From positions 1 to 64,000 of the forward strand of contig NZ_JAUXXE010000017.1 in assembly GCF_030681155.1 (NCBI RefSeq): a stretch of 64,000 nt of DNA, given 5' to 3'. A program made the translations under genes and the position numbers. Shown piece after piece: positions 1 to 8,399 of the stretch (positions within the stretch are counted from its first letter, which is position 1; the number at the start of each line of letters is the position of its first letter). Under the pieces are notes generated by a model. That model was not told the origin of the DNA. It did no database searches and saw nothing but the letters and a program-made list of their open reading frames with translations. The DNA is from Phenylobacterium sp. (GTDB lineage: Bacteria; Pseudomonadota; Alphaproteobacteria; Caulobacterales; Caulobacteraceae).

Positions 1-924
1 CTGCTGTTCATCTGCTGCCATCCCGACCTGCCCGCCGTGCAGCAGGTGGCCGTCGCCCTGCGCATCGTCTGCGGCCTGTCGGTGGCGCAGATCGCCCGCG
101 CATTCCTGGTCGGCGAAAGCGCCATGGAGCAGCGGATCACCCGCGCCAAGGCCCGCATCGGCCAAGCCAAGGTCGCCTTTGAAACCCCGGGTCCGGCAGA
201 GCGCGCCGAGCGCCTAGCCGCCGTCGCCGCCGTCGTCTACCTGATCTTCAACGAGGGCTATTCCTCGACCGGCGAGGAGGCTGACCGCAAGGCGCCCTTC
301 GCCGAGGAGGCGATCCGCCTGGCGCGCCTGCTGCTGCGCCTGTTCCCGGCCGAGCCGGAGATCATGGGGCTGACGGCCCTGATGCTGCTGCAGCACGCCC
401 GGGCTCCGGCCCGCTTCGCGCCCTGCGGAGAACTGATCCTGCTTGCTGACCAGGACCGCACGCTGTGGAACCGCGCCCTGATCGCCGAGGGTCTGGCCCT
501 GCTCGACAAGGCCCTGCGCCACGCCGCCCCCGGCCCCTATCAGGTCCAGGCCGCCATCGCCGCCTTGCACGACCGCGCCCCGCGCGCCCAGGACACCGAC
601 TGGCGCGAGATCGACGCCCTCTACGCGACGCTGGAGCGCATGACGCCCTCCCCGGTCGTGACCCTCAACCGCGCCGTCGCGGTCAGCAAAGTGGCCGGGC
701 CGCAGGCTGCGCTCGACATGATCGAACCCCTGGCCAAGCCCCTAGGCGGCTACTTCTATTTCTACGGCGCCAAGGGCGGCTTCCTGATGCAGCTGGGCCG
801 AGGCCGCGAAGCCTACGAAGCCTTCGACCGCGCCATCGCCCTAGCGGGCACCGCCGCCGAGGCCGCCCACATCCGCCTGCACCTGGACCGCTTGGCGAAG
901 GATGCCGAGGCCGGCGCCCGCTGA
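1..924 (+). CDS. ECF-type RNA polymerase sigma factor with C-terminal TPR-like region, 5' end missing
   Basis: The reading frame is open from base 1, so the N-terminus (sigma region 2) lies outside the window; 307 residues are visible. Residues about 10-55 form sigma region 4, with a helix-turn-helix (GLSVAQIARAFLV) that reads the -35 element. The remaining 250 residues are helical and TPR-like, ending with repeats such as LGRGREAYEAFDRAIALAG. This matches the COG4941/ECF42 type (DUF6596), in which the long tail is thought to control activity. ECF42 genes usually sit beside DGPF/YciI-like proteins; any such partner would be upstream and is not visible. The VOC, DoxX and DUF1801 genes about 3 kb downstream are of a kind often found near such factors. 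Family assignment is confident; the target regulon is unknown. Confidence 0.85.
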   Translation: MLFICCHPDLPAVQQVAVALRIVCGLSVAQIARAFLVGESAMEQRITRAKARIGQAKVAFETPGPAERAERLAAVAAVVYLIFNEGYSSTGEEADRKAPFAEEAIRLARLLLRLFPAEPEIMGLTALMLLQHARAPARFAPCGELILLADQDRTLWNRALIAEGLALLDKALRHAAPGPYQVQAAIAALHDRAPRAQDTDWREIDALYATLERMTPSPVVTLNRAVAVSKVAGPQAALDMIEPLAKPLGGYFYFYGAKGGFLMQLGRGREAYEAFDRAIALAGTAAEAAHIRLHLDRLAKDAEAGAR

Positions 925-934
925 GCAGCAAAAA

Positions 935-960
935 GCCCGCCTCCAGCACTGGAGGCGGGC
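935..960 (-). terminator. Rho-independent terminator of the first PEP-CTERM gene
   Basis: An 11-bp perfect stem (935-945 with 950-960) has a 4-nt loop. On the minus strand it is followed by TTTTT. It lies 28 bases past the stop of the minus-strand gene at 988 and could also stop plus-strand transcription from the sigma gene. Confidence 0.85.
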
Positions 961-987
961 CAATTTCGCTCAGTTCAGATCGCCGTC

Positions 988-1659
988 TCAGGCGAGGCTG
1001 AGTGCGTCCCGGCGACGGGCGGTGCGGACCATCGAGCCGGCCACGCCGAAGCCGATGATCATCATCGCCCAGGTCGCTGGTTCAGGAACCGCCGCCATCA
1101 CCGAAACATTGTCGAGCGCCGCGCCCCAGCAGCAGTTGGCGGGGTTGTCGCTCGTGCCGGTGAAGACAATCTGGGTGAAGGCCCCGGTCGCGACGAACGA
1201 CATGCTGCGCGACGACCACACCATGTTGTTTCGGGTGTTGGCCGAACTCAGCACGTATTGGGCCTCACCAATCTCAGCGCCCCCGGCGCTGACGGTGATG
1301 AGGCGCCCGGCGTCACGATACATGTCGGGATTGCCGGAAATGTCGAACGTCAGGTTATAGGTCCGGCCCGCCTGGGTCGCGATGGTCTGGGCGATGGCGC
1401 CGCGACCGAAGCCTCCTATGAGATCAAGGCTATAGCCGTCGCCATCCGACGATTGCCATGCGCCGTTGGACCAATCGACGTAGTTGGTGAGCACTGTCCA
1501 ACCGGCGATCTGCGCGGGGGTTACGGCCGAAACGGTAGTGAAGCCAGTCCGCGTGTCGCCCTTGAACCCGCCATTGACGACGAGTTCGGTGGCCGCGCTC
1601 GCCGCGCCCGCGGTGGATAGCGCAGCGACGACGCCGGCCATGAGCAGTTTGAGTTTCAC
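988..1659 (-). CDS. PEPxxWA-CTERM sorting domain protein, galactose-binding-like
   Basis: A 223-residue exported protein. The GTG start at 1659 is chosen because it follows a GGGGAG ribosome site and begins a normal signal peptide (KLKLLMAGVVAALS, cleavage near ASA-A). Upstream in-frame codons look non-coding. The mature part opens with VVNGGF and contains GWTV and AGRTYNLTFDISG, a pattern typical of DUF642/choice-of-anchor beta-sandwich proteins. The C-terminus has VPEPATWAMMIIGF, a short hydrophobic helix and an Arg-rich tail, the PEPxxWA-CTERM signal believed to be processed by an exosortase-type enzyme. The ligand is unknown. It has its own terminator and lies in tandem with a second PEP-CTERM gene, without overlap. 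Confidence 0.85.
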   Translation of the reverse strand: MKLKLLMAGVVAALSTAGAASAATELVVNGGFKGDTRTGFTTVSAVTPAQIAGWTVLTNYVDWSNGAWQSSDGDGYSLDLIGGFGRGAIAQTIATQAGRTYNLTFDISGNPDMYRDAGRLITVSAGGAEIGEAQYVLSSANTRNNMVWSSRSMSFVATGAFTQIVFTGTSDNPANCCWGAALDNVSVMAAVPEPATWAMMIIGFGVAGSMVRTARRRDALSLA

Positions 1660-1866
1660 GGAATACTCCCCTCGATTGATCGAATGCTTGGAGAGGTGCG
1701 CCCTCGCCTCCGCGGTCCCGAGTTGGGACAAGCCACGCTTCCAATAGCTAGGCCGATCACCACAATCAAAAGGTGCGAACGGCGACTTGTGAACCGCCGT
1801 TAACAATTCGCCGAACGGGCGAAATCCTTCGCGCCAGTCTCCCTTCACAGGGGCAAAAAGCCGAAA

Positions 1867-1894
1867 GGCCCGCCCCCAGGGGTGGGAGCGGGCC
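1867..1894 (-). terminator. Rho-independent terminator of the second PEP-CTERM gene
   Basis: An 11-bp GC-rich stem with one mismatch (1867-1877 with 1884-1894). On the minus strand it is followed by TTTCGGCTTTTTG. It lies 21 bases downstream of the stop codon at 1915. Confidence 0.75.
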
Positions 1895-1914
1895 AAGGTC
1901 GTGAGCCGGGTCGA

Positions 1915-2703
1915 TCAGGCGGCGCTGAGTGCGTTCCGGCGGCGATTGCTGCGAACCATGGTCCCGACGCCGCCAAAGCCGATGATCATCATCGCCCAGG
2001 TCGAGGGCTCGGGAACGCCCGCCGCCAGGCTGTAGAGGTTGATCTTGCCCTGGATGAAGGCGCTGTTGCTGGCCTGTTCCTTGGTCCAGAAGCCGTCGCT
2101 CGGATTGCCGCCGACCAGGAAGCCGGCGATGTCCAGGGTGTAGGTGTCGGCACCGATCATGAAGGTGTCGGAACTCGCATTGAAGTTCATCGTCACCCGA
2201 TCGGCGCAGCCGTTCACGTTGATGCCGCTGTTGTTCGCCCCGCCGTTCGCGCAGCTGTTGCCCTGGTTCGGCGTCTCGAAGTGGGTGAAGTTGTAGGTGA
2301 AGGTGCGGTCGCCGAGATTGACGTTGTCGACGATGACCTCAGCGGTGAACAGCAAGGTGATCCCGGTGATCGAAGTGCCCGAGCTGATCGGGAAATTCAG
2401 ATGCTGGAACTCGCCCATGGTGAACGCGCCGGACGAATAGGGCGAGTTCACGCTGATCGGCCCAAAGTCCGATCCAATGAAGTTATAGCCGCTCTGGCCA
2501 TAGCCTTGCGCGACGCCCCAACGCACCTGGGCGTTGGCGCTGTCGTTGTTCGTGTAGGTCGCGCTCGACCCGATCGCGTTGGACCACGCCCCGCGGACGT
2601 TTTCGAATGACACCGTCGCGGCGGCTGCGGGCGCAGCCAGAACCGTCGTCAAAGCAAAAGCTGAAATCGCGACAGCGCGCGCAGTCGAACCAATATTTTT
2701 CAT
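1915..2703 (-). CDS. PEPxxWA-CTERM protein with choice-of-anchor K-like domain
   Basis: A 262-residue exported protein. The ATG at 2703 follows a GGGGAG ribosome site. The signal peptide runs to about residue 29 (APAAAA). The mature domain begins SFENVRGAWSN and contains VRWGVAQGYGQSGYNF, a pattern I associate with choice-of-anchor K beta-sandwich domains of surface proteins. The C-terminus has VPEPSTWAMMIIGF and an Arg-rich tail, so it should be recognised by the same sorting enzyme as the neighbouring gene. Two clusters of Asn and Cys around residues 150-170 may form a disulphide-stabilised loop. It has its own terminator and an AT-rich 240-bp upstream region, which suggests independent regulation. 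The function is unknown beyond surface or envelope location. Confidence 0.85.
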   Translation of the reverse strand: MKNIGSTARAVAISAFALTTVLAAPAAAATVSFENVRGAWSNAIGSSATYTNNDSANAQVRWGVAQGYGQSGYNFIGSDFGPISVNSPYSSGAFTMGEFQHLNFPISSGTSITGITLLFTAEVIVDNVNLGDRTFTYNFTHFETPNQGNSCANGGANNSGINVNGCADRVTMNFNASSDTFMIGADTYTLDIAGFLVGGNPSDGFWTKEQASNSAFIQGKINLYSLAAGVPEPSTWAMMIIGFGGVGTMVRSNRRRNALSAA

Positions 2704-2997
2704 GTTAACTCCCCGTTAAGCAGCCTCAATCCGCCCAATAACGGTCACAAACTTGCGCGTCAAATATCCACCGTTCACTTTTCCACGCGATTACTTATAT
2801 TTCTCCTCACTAGCGAAATTTTACATTCTGTCATCACAAGATTCGCCTCACAGGAACTGCAAATCAAAATTTGTATTGCGAAGATTCAGCTCACCTTGAA
2901 CAACTGACGCCCAAGGCGGAAACCTAACCCCCAGGGCAGACCCATGCTTGCCGGCGCCCAGGTGACGGGTCATCTAGCCGGACGTCAGGGGGCGATC
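2704..2997. other. AT-rich intergenic region between divergent genes
   Basis: This gap separates a minus-strand PEP-CTERM gene from a plus-strand gene. About 2755-2890 is clearly richer in A and T than its surroundings and probably carries the promoters for both. No gene, perfect palindrome or known operator was recognised. Confidence 0.5.
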
Positions 2998-3675
2998 ATG
3001 GCCAAGAGCGAACTTCAGGGCCTGCTTGAGCAGCGGCTGACCGAGGAACTCGGCGAGGCTGAGGCCGCAGCACGCCTGACCGGCCAGATATTCGAGATCG
3101 CCTTGAGCTGGCGCCCGCCTCAAGCGCCCGCGGCCCAGGTCTCACGGATCGTGGCCTATGCGTTTGGCAATCGGCCTCGCGATGGGGCCGGGCCAAACGA
3201 CCTCGCCGACCCTGGCCCTGTGAACGAGGCCCTGGCCCAGGCGGTGCGCGCGATCCACCGGCTGAACCCCGTCAAGATCTACGCCCAATGGGAGATCGCC
3301 CGCTTCCTGGTCGATCAGCCCGGCATGGCGGACATGGTCTCAATCGAGCCGGTCTATCTGCCGGACGGAACGCTGGAATATCTCTCGACCGATGGCGTCG
3401 CCGCGGAGGTTCTCCGCCACGAAGGCGGCGCGGCAGCGTCGATGGGCGCCGTCGCCATCGTCGCCCACAGAGACCACGCCAAGCGCTGCGTCCAGATTTC
3501 GCGCCGCCACGGCATGAACGCCATCGTGGCCGCGGAGATCGAACTGCCCGTCACCTACGACCCCCTTTCGGGGCAACCCTGGACGCGCCGCCGCGATATC
3601 TACCTGGCCCACGATCTCGCCGCCCAGTTCATCGCCCTGCGCAGCCAGGCGATCGCCGAACCGGGCGAGATCTAG
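2998..3675 (+). CDS. Conserved hypothetical protein, possibly DUF218/YdcF-like
   Basis: A 225-residue cytoplasmic protein with no signal peptide or membrane segment. The ATG at 2998 is preferred over an in-frame ATG at 2944 because an AGGGGG ribosome site precedes it. Visible motifs are NEALAQAVRAIHRL and IYAQWEIARFL in the middle, then VAIVAHRDHAKRC, a C-terminal YDPLSGQPWTRRRD and an alpha-helical end. The AH-x-DHAxR stretch and the alternation of strands and helices faintly recall the DUF218 (YdcF/SanA) fold, but this is a weak guess. It is a single gene with a short gap to the following VOC gene. Confidence 0.6.
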   Translation: MAKSELQGLLEQRLTEELGEAEAAARLTGQIFEIALSWRPPQAPAAQVSRIVAYAFGNRPRDGAGPNDLADPGPVNEALAQAVRAIHRLNPVKIYAQWEIARFLVDQPGMADMVSIEPVYLPDGTLEYLSTDGVAAEVLRHEGGAAASMGAVAIVAHRDHAKRCVQISRRHGMNAIVAAEIELPVTYDPLSGQPWTRRRDIYLAHDLAAQFIALRSQAIAEPGEI

Positions 3676-3783
3676 TTCACCGCCAGAGAAATCCGACGGT
3701 CCCTGTCGGAAACGCCAAAACCGGTTCGTCCTTGGGTCATCTGCAGCACAGACTGCGACGATCAATCGAAGAGGACGGAAACG

Positions 3784-4191
3784 ATGGCCAGTGAAACCAT
3801 GACCCCGCCGACCGTGACCGGCGTCACGCCCTACATCAACGTCCAGGGCGCCAGCGAAGCCTCGGCCTTCTACCAGAAGGCCTTCGGCGCCAAGGAGTTG
3901 ATGCGGATGCCGGCCGAGGACGGCAAGCGCCTGATGCACTGCCACCTCGAGATCAACGGCGGACCGCTCTTGATGAGCGACTGCTGGCCTGAGGAAGGCC
4001 ACCCGCACCAGCCCTCCAACTCCTTCACCATGCACCTGCAGGTCGACGACATCGACGCCTGGTGGAAGCGCGCGATCAACGCCGGCGCGACCCCGGTGAT
4101 GCCGGTGGCCGACATGTTCTGAGGTGACCGCTACGGCACGCTCCGCGACCCCTTCGACGTCAACTGGTCGCTCGGCCAGACCAAGCGCTGA
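3784..4191 (+). pseudogene. VOC-family (PhnB-like) protein interrupted by an in-frame TGA
   Basis: The reading frame from ATG 3784 encodes a glyoxalase/bleomycin-resistance (VOC) protein of the PhnB type: TPYINVQGASEASAFYQKAF at the start, HCHLEINGG in the middle and a second metal-site half later. It stops at TGA 4120-4122 after ADMF. Reading on in the same frame gives GDRYGTLRDPF, the standard end of this family, and reaches a second TGA at 4189-4191. In relatives the residue at the TGA is normally Trp (MFWGDRYG), so a single TGG-to-TGA change explains the break. The product without readthrough is 112 residues and lacks the last metal-site strand. It is either a recent pseudogene, a sequencing error or an unusual readthrough. 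DoxX-like and DUF1801 genes follow closely. Confidence 0.85.
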
Positions 4192-4217
4192 CCCTCAGCC
4201 GAGCCGGAGCCAAACCC

Positions 4218-4631
4218 ATGGTCACCATCACCGACACCGCGCCCGCCACCACCCTAAAGCTGATGCTCTGGGCGGGCCGTATCCTGACCGGCCTGGTCGT
4301 CGCCTTCATGACCTTCGACACGGTCATCAAGCTGATCGATCTGCAGGTCGTGCGCGACAGCCTCGACCAGCTCGGCTACCCGGCCGCGCTTGGCCCCACC
4401 ATCGGCGCGATCGAGCTGATCTGCCTGCTGCTCTACATCTTCCCGCGGACCGCGGTGCTGGGCGCGGTGCTGCTGACGGCGGTCATGGGCGGCGCGATCG
4501 CCAGCCACCTGCGGGTCGGCGACCCGCTGGTCTCCCACACCCTGTTCGGCGTCTATCTCGGCGCGGCGATCTGGGGCGGCCTCTATCTGCGCGACGCCAG
4601 GCTGCGCGCCATCTTCCCGATCCGGCTCTAG
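4218..4631 (+). CDS. DoxX-like family membrane protein
   Basis: A 137-residue inner-membrane protein with four hydrophobic segments, at about residues 12-33, 55-75, 78-98 and 105-125. RILTGLVVAFMTFDTVIKL and GAIELICLLLYIFPRTAVLG are characteristic of the DoxX-like (PF13564) family. Some members are linked to oxidative stress, but most have no known biochemical role. It lies 26 bases after the interrupted VOC gene and 17 bases before the DUF1801 gene, so the three probably form one transcript. Such trios often occur near ECF sigma factors or ArsR/SRPBCC genes. Confidence 0.8.
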   Translation: MVTITDTAPATTLKLMLWAGRILTGLVVAFMTFDTVIKLIDLQVVRDSLDQLGYPAALGPTIGAIELICLLLYIFPRTAVLGAVLLTAVMGGAIASHLRVGDPLVSHTLFGVYLGAAIWGGLYLRDARLRAIFPIRL

Positions 4632-4648
4632 TAAAGGAACGCCCTCCC

Positions 4649-5023
4649 ATGTCCGACAAGGTGGACGCCTACATCGCCGGCCTCGATGGTTGGCAGGCGC
4701 AAAGCGCCCAGCTCCTGCGCCGCGAGATCCTCGCCGCCGGCGACCTGGCCGAAGACTTCAAGTGGGGCCACCCGATGTGGTCGGCGAGCGGCGCGGTCTG
4801 CCTGTTCAAGAGCTTCAAAAGCCACATGACGCTCGCCTTCTGGCGCGGCGCCCAGATGACCGACCTCGACCCGCGCCTGGAGCCTAGCGGCGGGTTCCAG
4901 ATGGCCGCGATCAAGCTCACGGGCCCAGACCAGATCACCGCCGAGGAAGTCCGCCGCCTGGTCGCCGCAGCCATCGCCCTCAACCGCGAACATGGCGACC
5001 CGATGACGATGGCCAAGACCTAA
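4649..5023 (+). CDS. DUF1801 domain protein
   Basis: A 124-residue soluble protein. The ATG at 4649 follows AAAGGA with normal spacing. MSDKVDAYIAGLDGWQ, the FKWGHPMWSASG strand and SHMTLAFWRGA are typical of DUF1801 (YdhG-like) proteins, small alpha/beta proteins related to frataxin-fold and iron-chaperone-like families. The molecular role is not established. It is the last gene of the VOC/DoxX/DUF1801 group and is followed by a palindrome. It could as well be involved in stress response as in metal handling; only the family name is secure. Confidence 0.8.
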   Translation: MSDKVDAYIAGLDGWQAQSAQLLRREILAAGDLAEDFKWGHPMWSASGAVCLFKSFKSHMTLAFWRGAQMTDLDPRLEPSGGFQMAAIKLTGPDQITAEEVRRLVAAAIALNREHGDPMTMAKT

Positions 5024-5029
5024 GCGCCG

Positions 5030-5062
5030 CCTTTCCTCCCCTGCGAAGCGGGGGAGGAAAGG
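5030..5062. repeat. Intergenic palindrome, terminator or REP-type
   Basis: A perfect 12-bp inverted repeat (5030-5041 with 5051-5062) has a 9-nt loop and lies just past the DUF1801 stop. There is no T-run on either side. Its core resembles the CCTCTCCCC/GGGGAGAGG palindromes found in other gaps of the window, so it may belong to that repeat family and also act as a terminator. Confidence 0.6.
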
Positions 5063-5142
5063 CTAGGCCGGAGCAGGCACACCTTCGCAACGCTTGCCCG
5101 GAAGCTTGCGAAATTCCGCCCCAACGTCCTAATGACAGGACG

Positions 5143-6069
5143 ATGCGCGACCTCAACGACCTCTACTATTTCGTCCAGGTGGTGGACCACGGCGGCTTCG
5201 CACCGGCCGCCCGGGCGCTGGGCCTGCAAAAATCAAAGCTGAGCCGGCGGATCGCCCAGCTGGAAGAGCAGTTGGACACCCGGCTCATCCACCGATCCTC
5301 ACGCAAGTTCGCCGTCACCGAGGTGGGCCGCGAGTACTACGAGCACTGCCTGGCCATGCTGGTGGAGGCCGAGGCCGCCCAGGCGGTGATCGACAGCGTC
5401 AAGGCCGCGCCGCGCGGCGTCATCCGCATGAGCTGTTCGGCCGGCCTGCTGACCTACCAGATGGGCGCCCTGGTCGCGCGCTTCATGGCGCTGCACCCCG
5501 AGGTCACGGTCCACCTTGAAAGCACCAGCCGCCGGGTCGACGTGATCGGCGAGGGCTTTGATCTGGCGATCCGGGTTAGCGAGCCGCCACTGGAACAGTC
5601 CGACCTGGTGATGCGCAAGCTGGACGAAAGCGTCCACCGTCTGGTCGCCAGTCCCGATCTGGTGGCCCTGCATGGCGCGCCCGCCGGCCCGGCCGACTTG
5701 GGCGGTTGGCCCAGCCTGGATTTCGGCCCGGCCCATCGCGACCACGCGTGGGCCCTCCACCATGAAGACGGCATGACCGCCGAGGTTCGCCACCACCCTC
5801 GGCTGATCACCGACGACGTCCACATGCTGCACGAGGGCGCGCTGCAGGGCCTTGGCGTCGTCCTCCTGCCGAGCGTGGTCGTGATCGGCGATATTAACGC
5901 CGGCCGGCTGATCGACCTGCTGCCGCAGTGGCGCCCCCGACGCTGGGTGCTGCACGCGGTGTTCCCGTCGCGCCGCGGCCTGCTGCCCTCGATCCGCATG
6001 CTGATCGACTTCATCGCCGAAGGCTGCGCCGCCCAGCACGTCCACGACGAAACCAACGAGACTGAATGA
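5143..6069 (+). CDS. LysR family transcriptional regulator
   Basis: A 308-residue regulator. Residues 1-60 are the winged helix-turn-helix (LYYFVQVVDHGGFAPAARAL, then QKSKLSRRIAQLEEQL). Residues about 90-295 are the periplasmic-binding-protein-like effector domain (VIRMSCSAGLL, GFDLAIRV, GLGVVLLPSVVV). It resembles the AaeR/DsdC-like group of LysR proteins, which often control an adjacent efflux or detoxification gene. Here the neighbours are a DUF1801 gene upstream and an opposite-strand membrane protein downstream, so no target is obvious. The ATG at 5143 is the only good start. The final 15 residues are polar and probably disordered. Confidence 0.9.
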   Translation: MRDLNDLYYFVQVVDHGGFAPAARALGLQKSKLSRRIAQLEEQLDTRLIHRSSRKFAVTEVGREYYEHCLAMLVEAEAAQAVIDSVKAAPRGVIRMSCSAGLLTYQMGALVARFMALHPEVTVHLESTSRRVDVIGEGFDLAIRVSEPPLEQSDLVMRKLDESVHRLVASPDLVALHGAPAGPADLGGWPSLDFGPAHRDHAWALHHEDGMTAEVRHHPRLITDDVHMLHEGALQGLGVVLLPSVVVIGDINAGRLIDLLPQWRPRRWVLHAVFPSRRGLLPSIRMLIDFIAEGCAAQHVHDETNETE

Positions 6070-6186
6070 ACGACCGACGCCATTGGCAGGTCGCTGTCGC
6101 AACAGCCCATCGGGCGGCGACAAACGCCAGAGCTCGGCTCAGCGCGCCTCGTGCATCCTTGGGTGAGCGAGGGCCCTCGTGGCTCC

Positions 6187-6861
6187 TCAGTCGAAGAGAT
6201 GACTCTCGTAGGCGAGGCCAATCGCGACAAGAAGGATGATCGCCAACGCCTTCACCAATTGCCAGAGCGCGATGCTGAACGCTTTCCAGCGGCTCTTATC
6301 GCCACGGCTTAGCCACGCGGTCTGCACGGCGAGGTACCAGACTGTCGCCCCGGCCGCGAGCGCGCCCCCGGCCATCCGACCATGTTGAAGGCCATGCTCC
6401 ATCGTCATGCCGATCTGCAGCAGCAGCGCGAACACTGACGCCGGGTAGCATTCGATGAAGAACGGCGCGCGCAAGGTGGTGCGCGACAGCGAGAGCCCCG
6501 AGGCCTTGACGTAACGCAGTGCGAACATCAGCGGGAAGAGCGCAAACACGAGCGACCGGAACACGATCAGATTCTGCTGCGACATCTGCAGGATGGGCGC
6601 ATTGACCTGGCCAACAGGGTCGATGTGGAGCCCGATCTCGAGGAAGTGGGAGAGCAGCAAACTCAATAGGAGAAACAGCGGCGGCGACAGCGAGCGGTCA
6701 AACCGCTCCTCCTCCGGACGGTGGAACTGCGCCTTGCAATATTCGAGGGTCTTGAGCGGCTGGACCAGGGTGAGCAACACCGTGCGAGGATAGAAGACCA
6801 ACCAGGTCATCACCTCGTAGAGAAGTTCCTCCAGCGACCGGAGCATCCTCATAAAATCCAT
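6187..6861 (-). CDS. Multi-pass membrane protein of unknown function
   Basis: A 224-residue protein with about five membrane segments: residues 14-32 (weak), 62-78 (PPLFLLLSLLLSHFLEIGL), 100-118, 137-155 and 160-220 in two helices. A polar loop with RPEEERFDRSL lies between the first two. The layout resembles Yip1/DUF1282-type permease-like proteins, but I do not recognise a specific family. It faces the LysR gene convergently and has a 256-bp upstream gap that would hold its promoter. No operon partner is visible. Confidence 0.7.
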   Translation of the reverse strand: MDFMRMLRSLEELLYEVMTWLVFYPRTVLLTLVQPLKTLEYCKAQFHRPEEERFDRSLSPPLFLLLSLLLSHFLEIGLHIDPVGQVNAPILQMSQQNLIVFRSLVFALFPLMFALRYVKASGLSLSRTTLRAPFFIECYPASVFALLLQIGMTMEHGLQHGRMAGGALAAGATVWYLAVQTAWLSRGDKSRWKAFSIALWQLVKALAIILLVAIGLAYESHLFD

Positions 6862-7117
6862 GATCGGTACTCTCTCGCCTCAGTGATCAGGTGGAGTCTC
6901 ACGAGGAATCGGTAAACGAGCTCTCATCGGAGCACGGCGTCACTGCCGGCACGGTGACATGGATCCGGACTATTGCATGCAAGCCAAGCGACATCCGCGC
7001 GCCAGCCGCCATTGACACGTTCGGGTGGAACGCTTTCGCGCCTTGACCCTTTTAGCGCTTCAGAATTTGCTGATGCGGGACCTAGTCTCCCTCAACCTAA
7101 AGTCATGGAGCCGGCCT

Positions 7118-7894
7118 GTGCCGATATCGTCTGAAAGCGCCCGCATCTTCGGGCTAGCCGCGCTGGCCGCCAACGCCCTGGTCGCCCTGCCCGCCGCAGC
7201 TCAGGTGACGCCTTCGGATGTTCGCGACTTGGTTGGCGCACGCGCGGCGAGCGGGGAGTCCGAATTGGCCTCCCGAGGGTATGTGAATGTCGGCGGACAA
7301 ACCGGCGCCGATCGCAAATGGACCTATTGGTGGAATGACCGACGAGGCGTCTGCCTCACCGTCTCGACCGCGGAGGGTCGATACGATTCCCTGGTTTCAG
7401 CTCCGAACGCCGACTGCCGGCAGCGTGCCGATCAGGGGTTTGCGCCGCCGCCATTTGGATATGGCGGACCTGGCCGGGACGACTATCGCGAGCACATCGC
7501 GCTCATCTGTTATGGCCAGGGGGACAAGCTCACCACCCAGCCGCAGACCGGCTACCAATGGGACGATGACAAGCGGAAATATGTGCCCAAGAGCGGCTAC
7601 GAGCTCACCCACCAAGACTACAGCACGTCTGTGACCATCGAGATCGATGGGGAGAGGGGCCGTATTCGTCCGGCCAAGAACATGCTGCCGCCACTCCGCT
7701 CCGGCGGGGCCGACGGCTGGTATGACCTCGCCAACCTTTCGATCTCCCGTGATTTCATCCGCGGCGAGTTTCGGCTCAACGGCGCGAACAAACCGAAGAT
7801 GACCATCGATCGCCGCGCGGGTCACATCAGTCTTGATGGGCTGACCAAGTTCAACGGGACCTGCACGCCGCTCGACGCGGACCGCAAATTCTGA
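7118..7894 (+). CDS. Periplasmic protein with a Cys-pair domain, function unknown
   Basis: About 258 residues. The GTG at 7118 is preferred because it begins directly with a signal peptide (cleavage near PAAAQ, residue 29) and has GGAG eight bases before; an in-frame start at 7025 would add 31 unlikely residues. The N-terminal module (DLVGARAASGESELASRGY, then KWTYWWNDRRGVCLTV) is seen in many secreted proteobacterial proteins of unknown role. The second half is a beta-rich domain with a Cys near residue 132 (LICYGQGDKL) and another near the C-terminus (GTCTPLD), which may pair. It is a single gene. Confidence 0.7.
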   Translation: MPISSESARIFGLAALAANALVALPAAAQVTPSDVRDLVGARAASGESELASRGYVNVGGQTGADRKWTYWWNDRRGVCLTVSTAEGRYDSLVSAPNADCRQRADQGFAPPPFGYGGPGRDDYREHIALICYGQGDKLTTQPQTGYQWDDDKRKYVPKSGYELTHQDYSTSVTIEIDGERGRIRPAKNMLPPLRSGGADGWYDLANLSISRDFIRGEFRLNGANKPKMTIDRRAGHISLDGLTKFNGTCTPLDADRKF

Positions 7895-7915
7895 CCGACG
7901 CCTGCTAGGGCTTAT

Positions 7916-7940
7916 CCCGCAGCCTGATCATGGCTGCGGG
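7916..7940. terminator. Hairpin between convergent genes, probable bidirectional terminator
   Basis: A 9-bp perfect stem (7916-7924 with 7932-7940) has a 7-nt loop. It lies between the stop of the plus-strand periplasmic protein gene and the stop of the minus-strand cheW gene. The T-tract is weak on both sides. Confidence 0.55.
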
Positions 7941-7952
7941 GTTGTCGAGTTG

Positions 7953-8399
7953 CTAGGCCGCGGCCCGTTCGGTCGGCAGCACCTGGTCCAGCGACAGCAA
8001 GGTCACGATGCCCTCGTCGGTGGAGATGATCCCCTGCACGAACTCGCGCACATCGTCGGTTCCGACGCCGGGCGGCGGCTGCACCATATCCTCGGTCACC
8101 GCGATGATGTCGCAGACCGCGTCCACCAGCAGGCCGACCGGCACGCCATTGATGTGAGCGACCACCACGACGGACGATGAGTCCGGCGTGCAGGCCCCGA
8201 GCCCCAGCCGGGCGCTGAGATCGACCACCGCCAGCACCACGCCGCGCAGGTTGATCATTCCCATCACATAGGACGGCGCATGGGGCACGGGGGTCGAAGC
8301 GCTCCACCCCCGGATCTCCCGCACCGCCATGATGTCCAGGGCGAACTGCTGCCCGCCGATGCGGACGCTGATGAGTTCGGCGCCCGATCCGGCGTCCAT
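7953..8399 (-). CDS. cheW: CheW-like chemotaxis coupling protein
   Basis: A 148-residue single CheW domain: ELISVRIGGQQFALDIMAV at the start, the VREIRGW segment, then SYVMGMINLRGVVLAVVDLS and the ISTDEGIVTLLSLDQVL end. CheW links chemoreceptors to the kinase CheA at the cell pole. The start codon overlaps the stop of the upstream chemoreceptor gene by one base (TGATG), so the two are probably translationally coupled and their products likely work together. No cheA, cheY, cheB or cheR gene lies nearby, so this is probably an accessory pair that joins a main chemotaxis cluster elsewhere. Confidence 0.9.
   Translation of the reverse strand: MDAGSGAELISVRIGGQQFALDIMAVREIRGWSASTPVPHAPSYVMGMINLRGVVLAVVDLSARLGLGACTPDSSSVVVVAHINGVPVGLLVDAVCDIIAVTEDMVQPPPGVGTDDVREFVQGIISTDEGIVTLLSLDQVLPTERAAA

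Noticed and set aside
1660..1896. N-terminal extension of the PEP-CTERM gene at 988
   Set aside because: The frame is open, but it lacks coding character and a signal peptide begins at the GTG at 1659 behind a good ribosome site.
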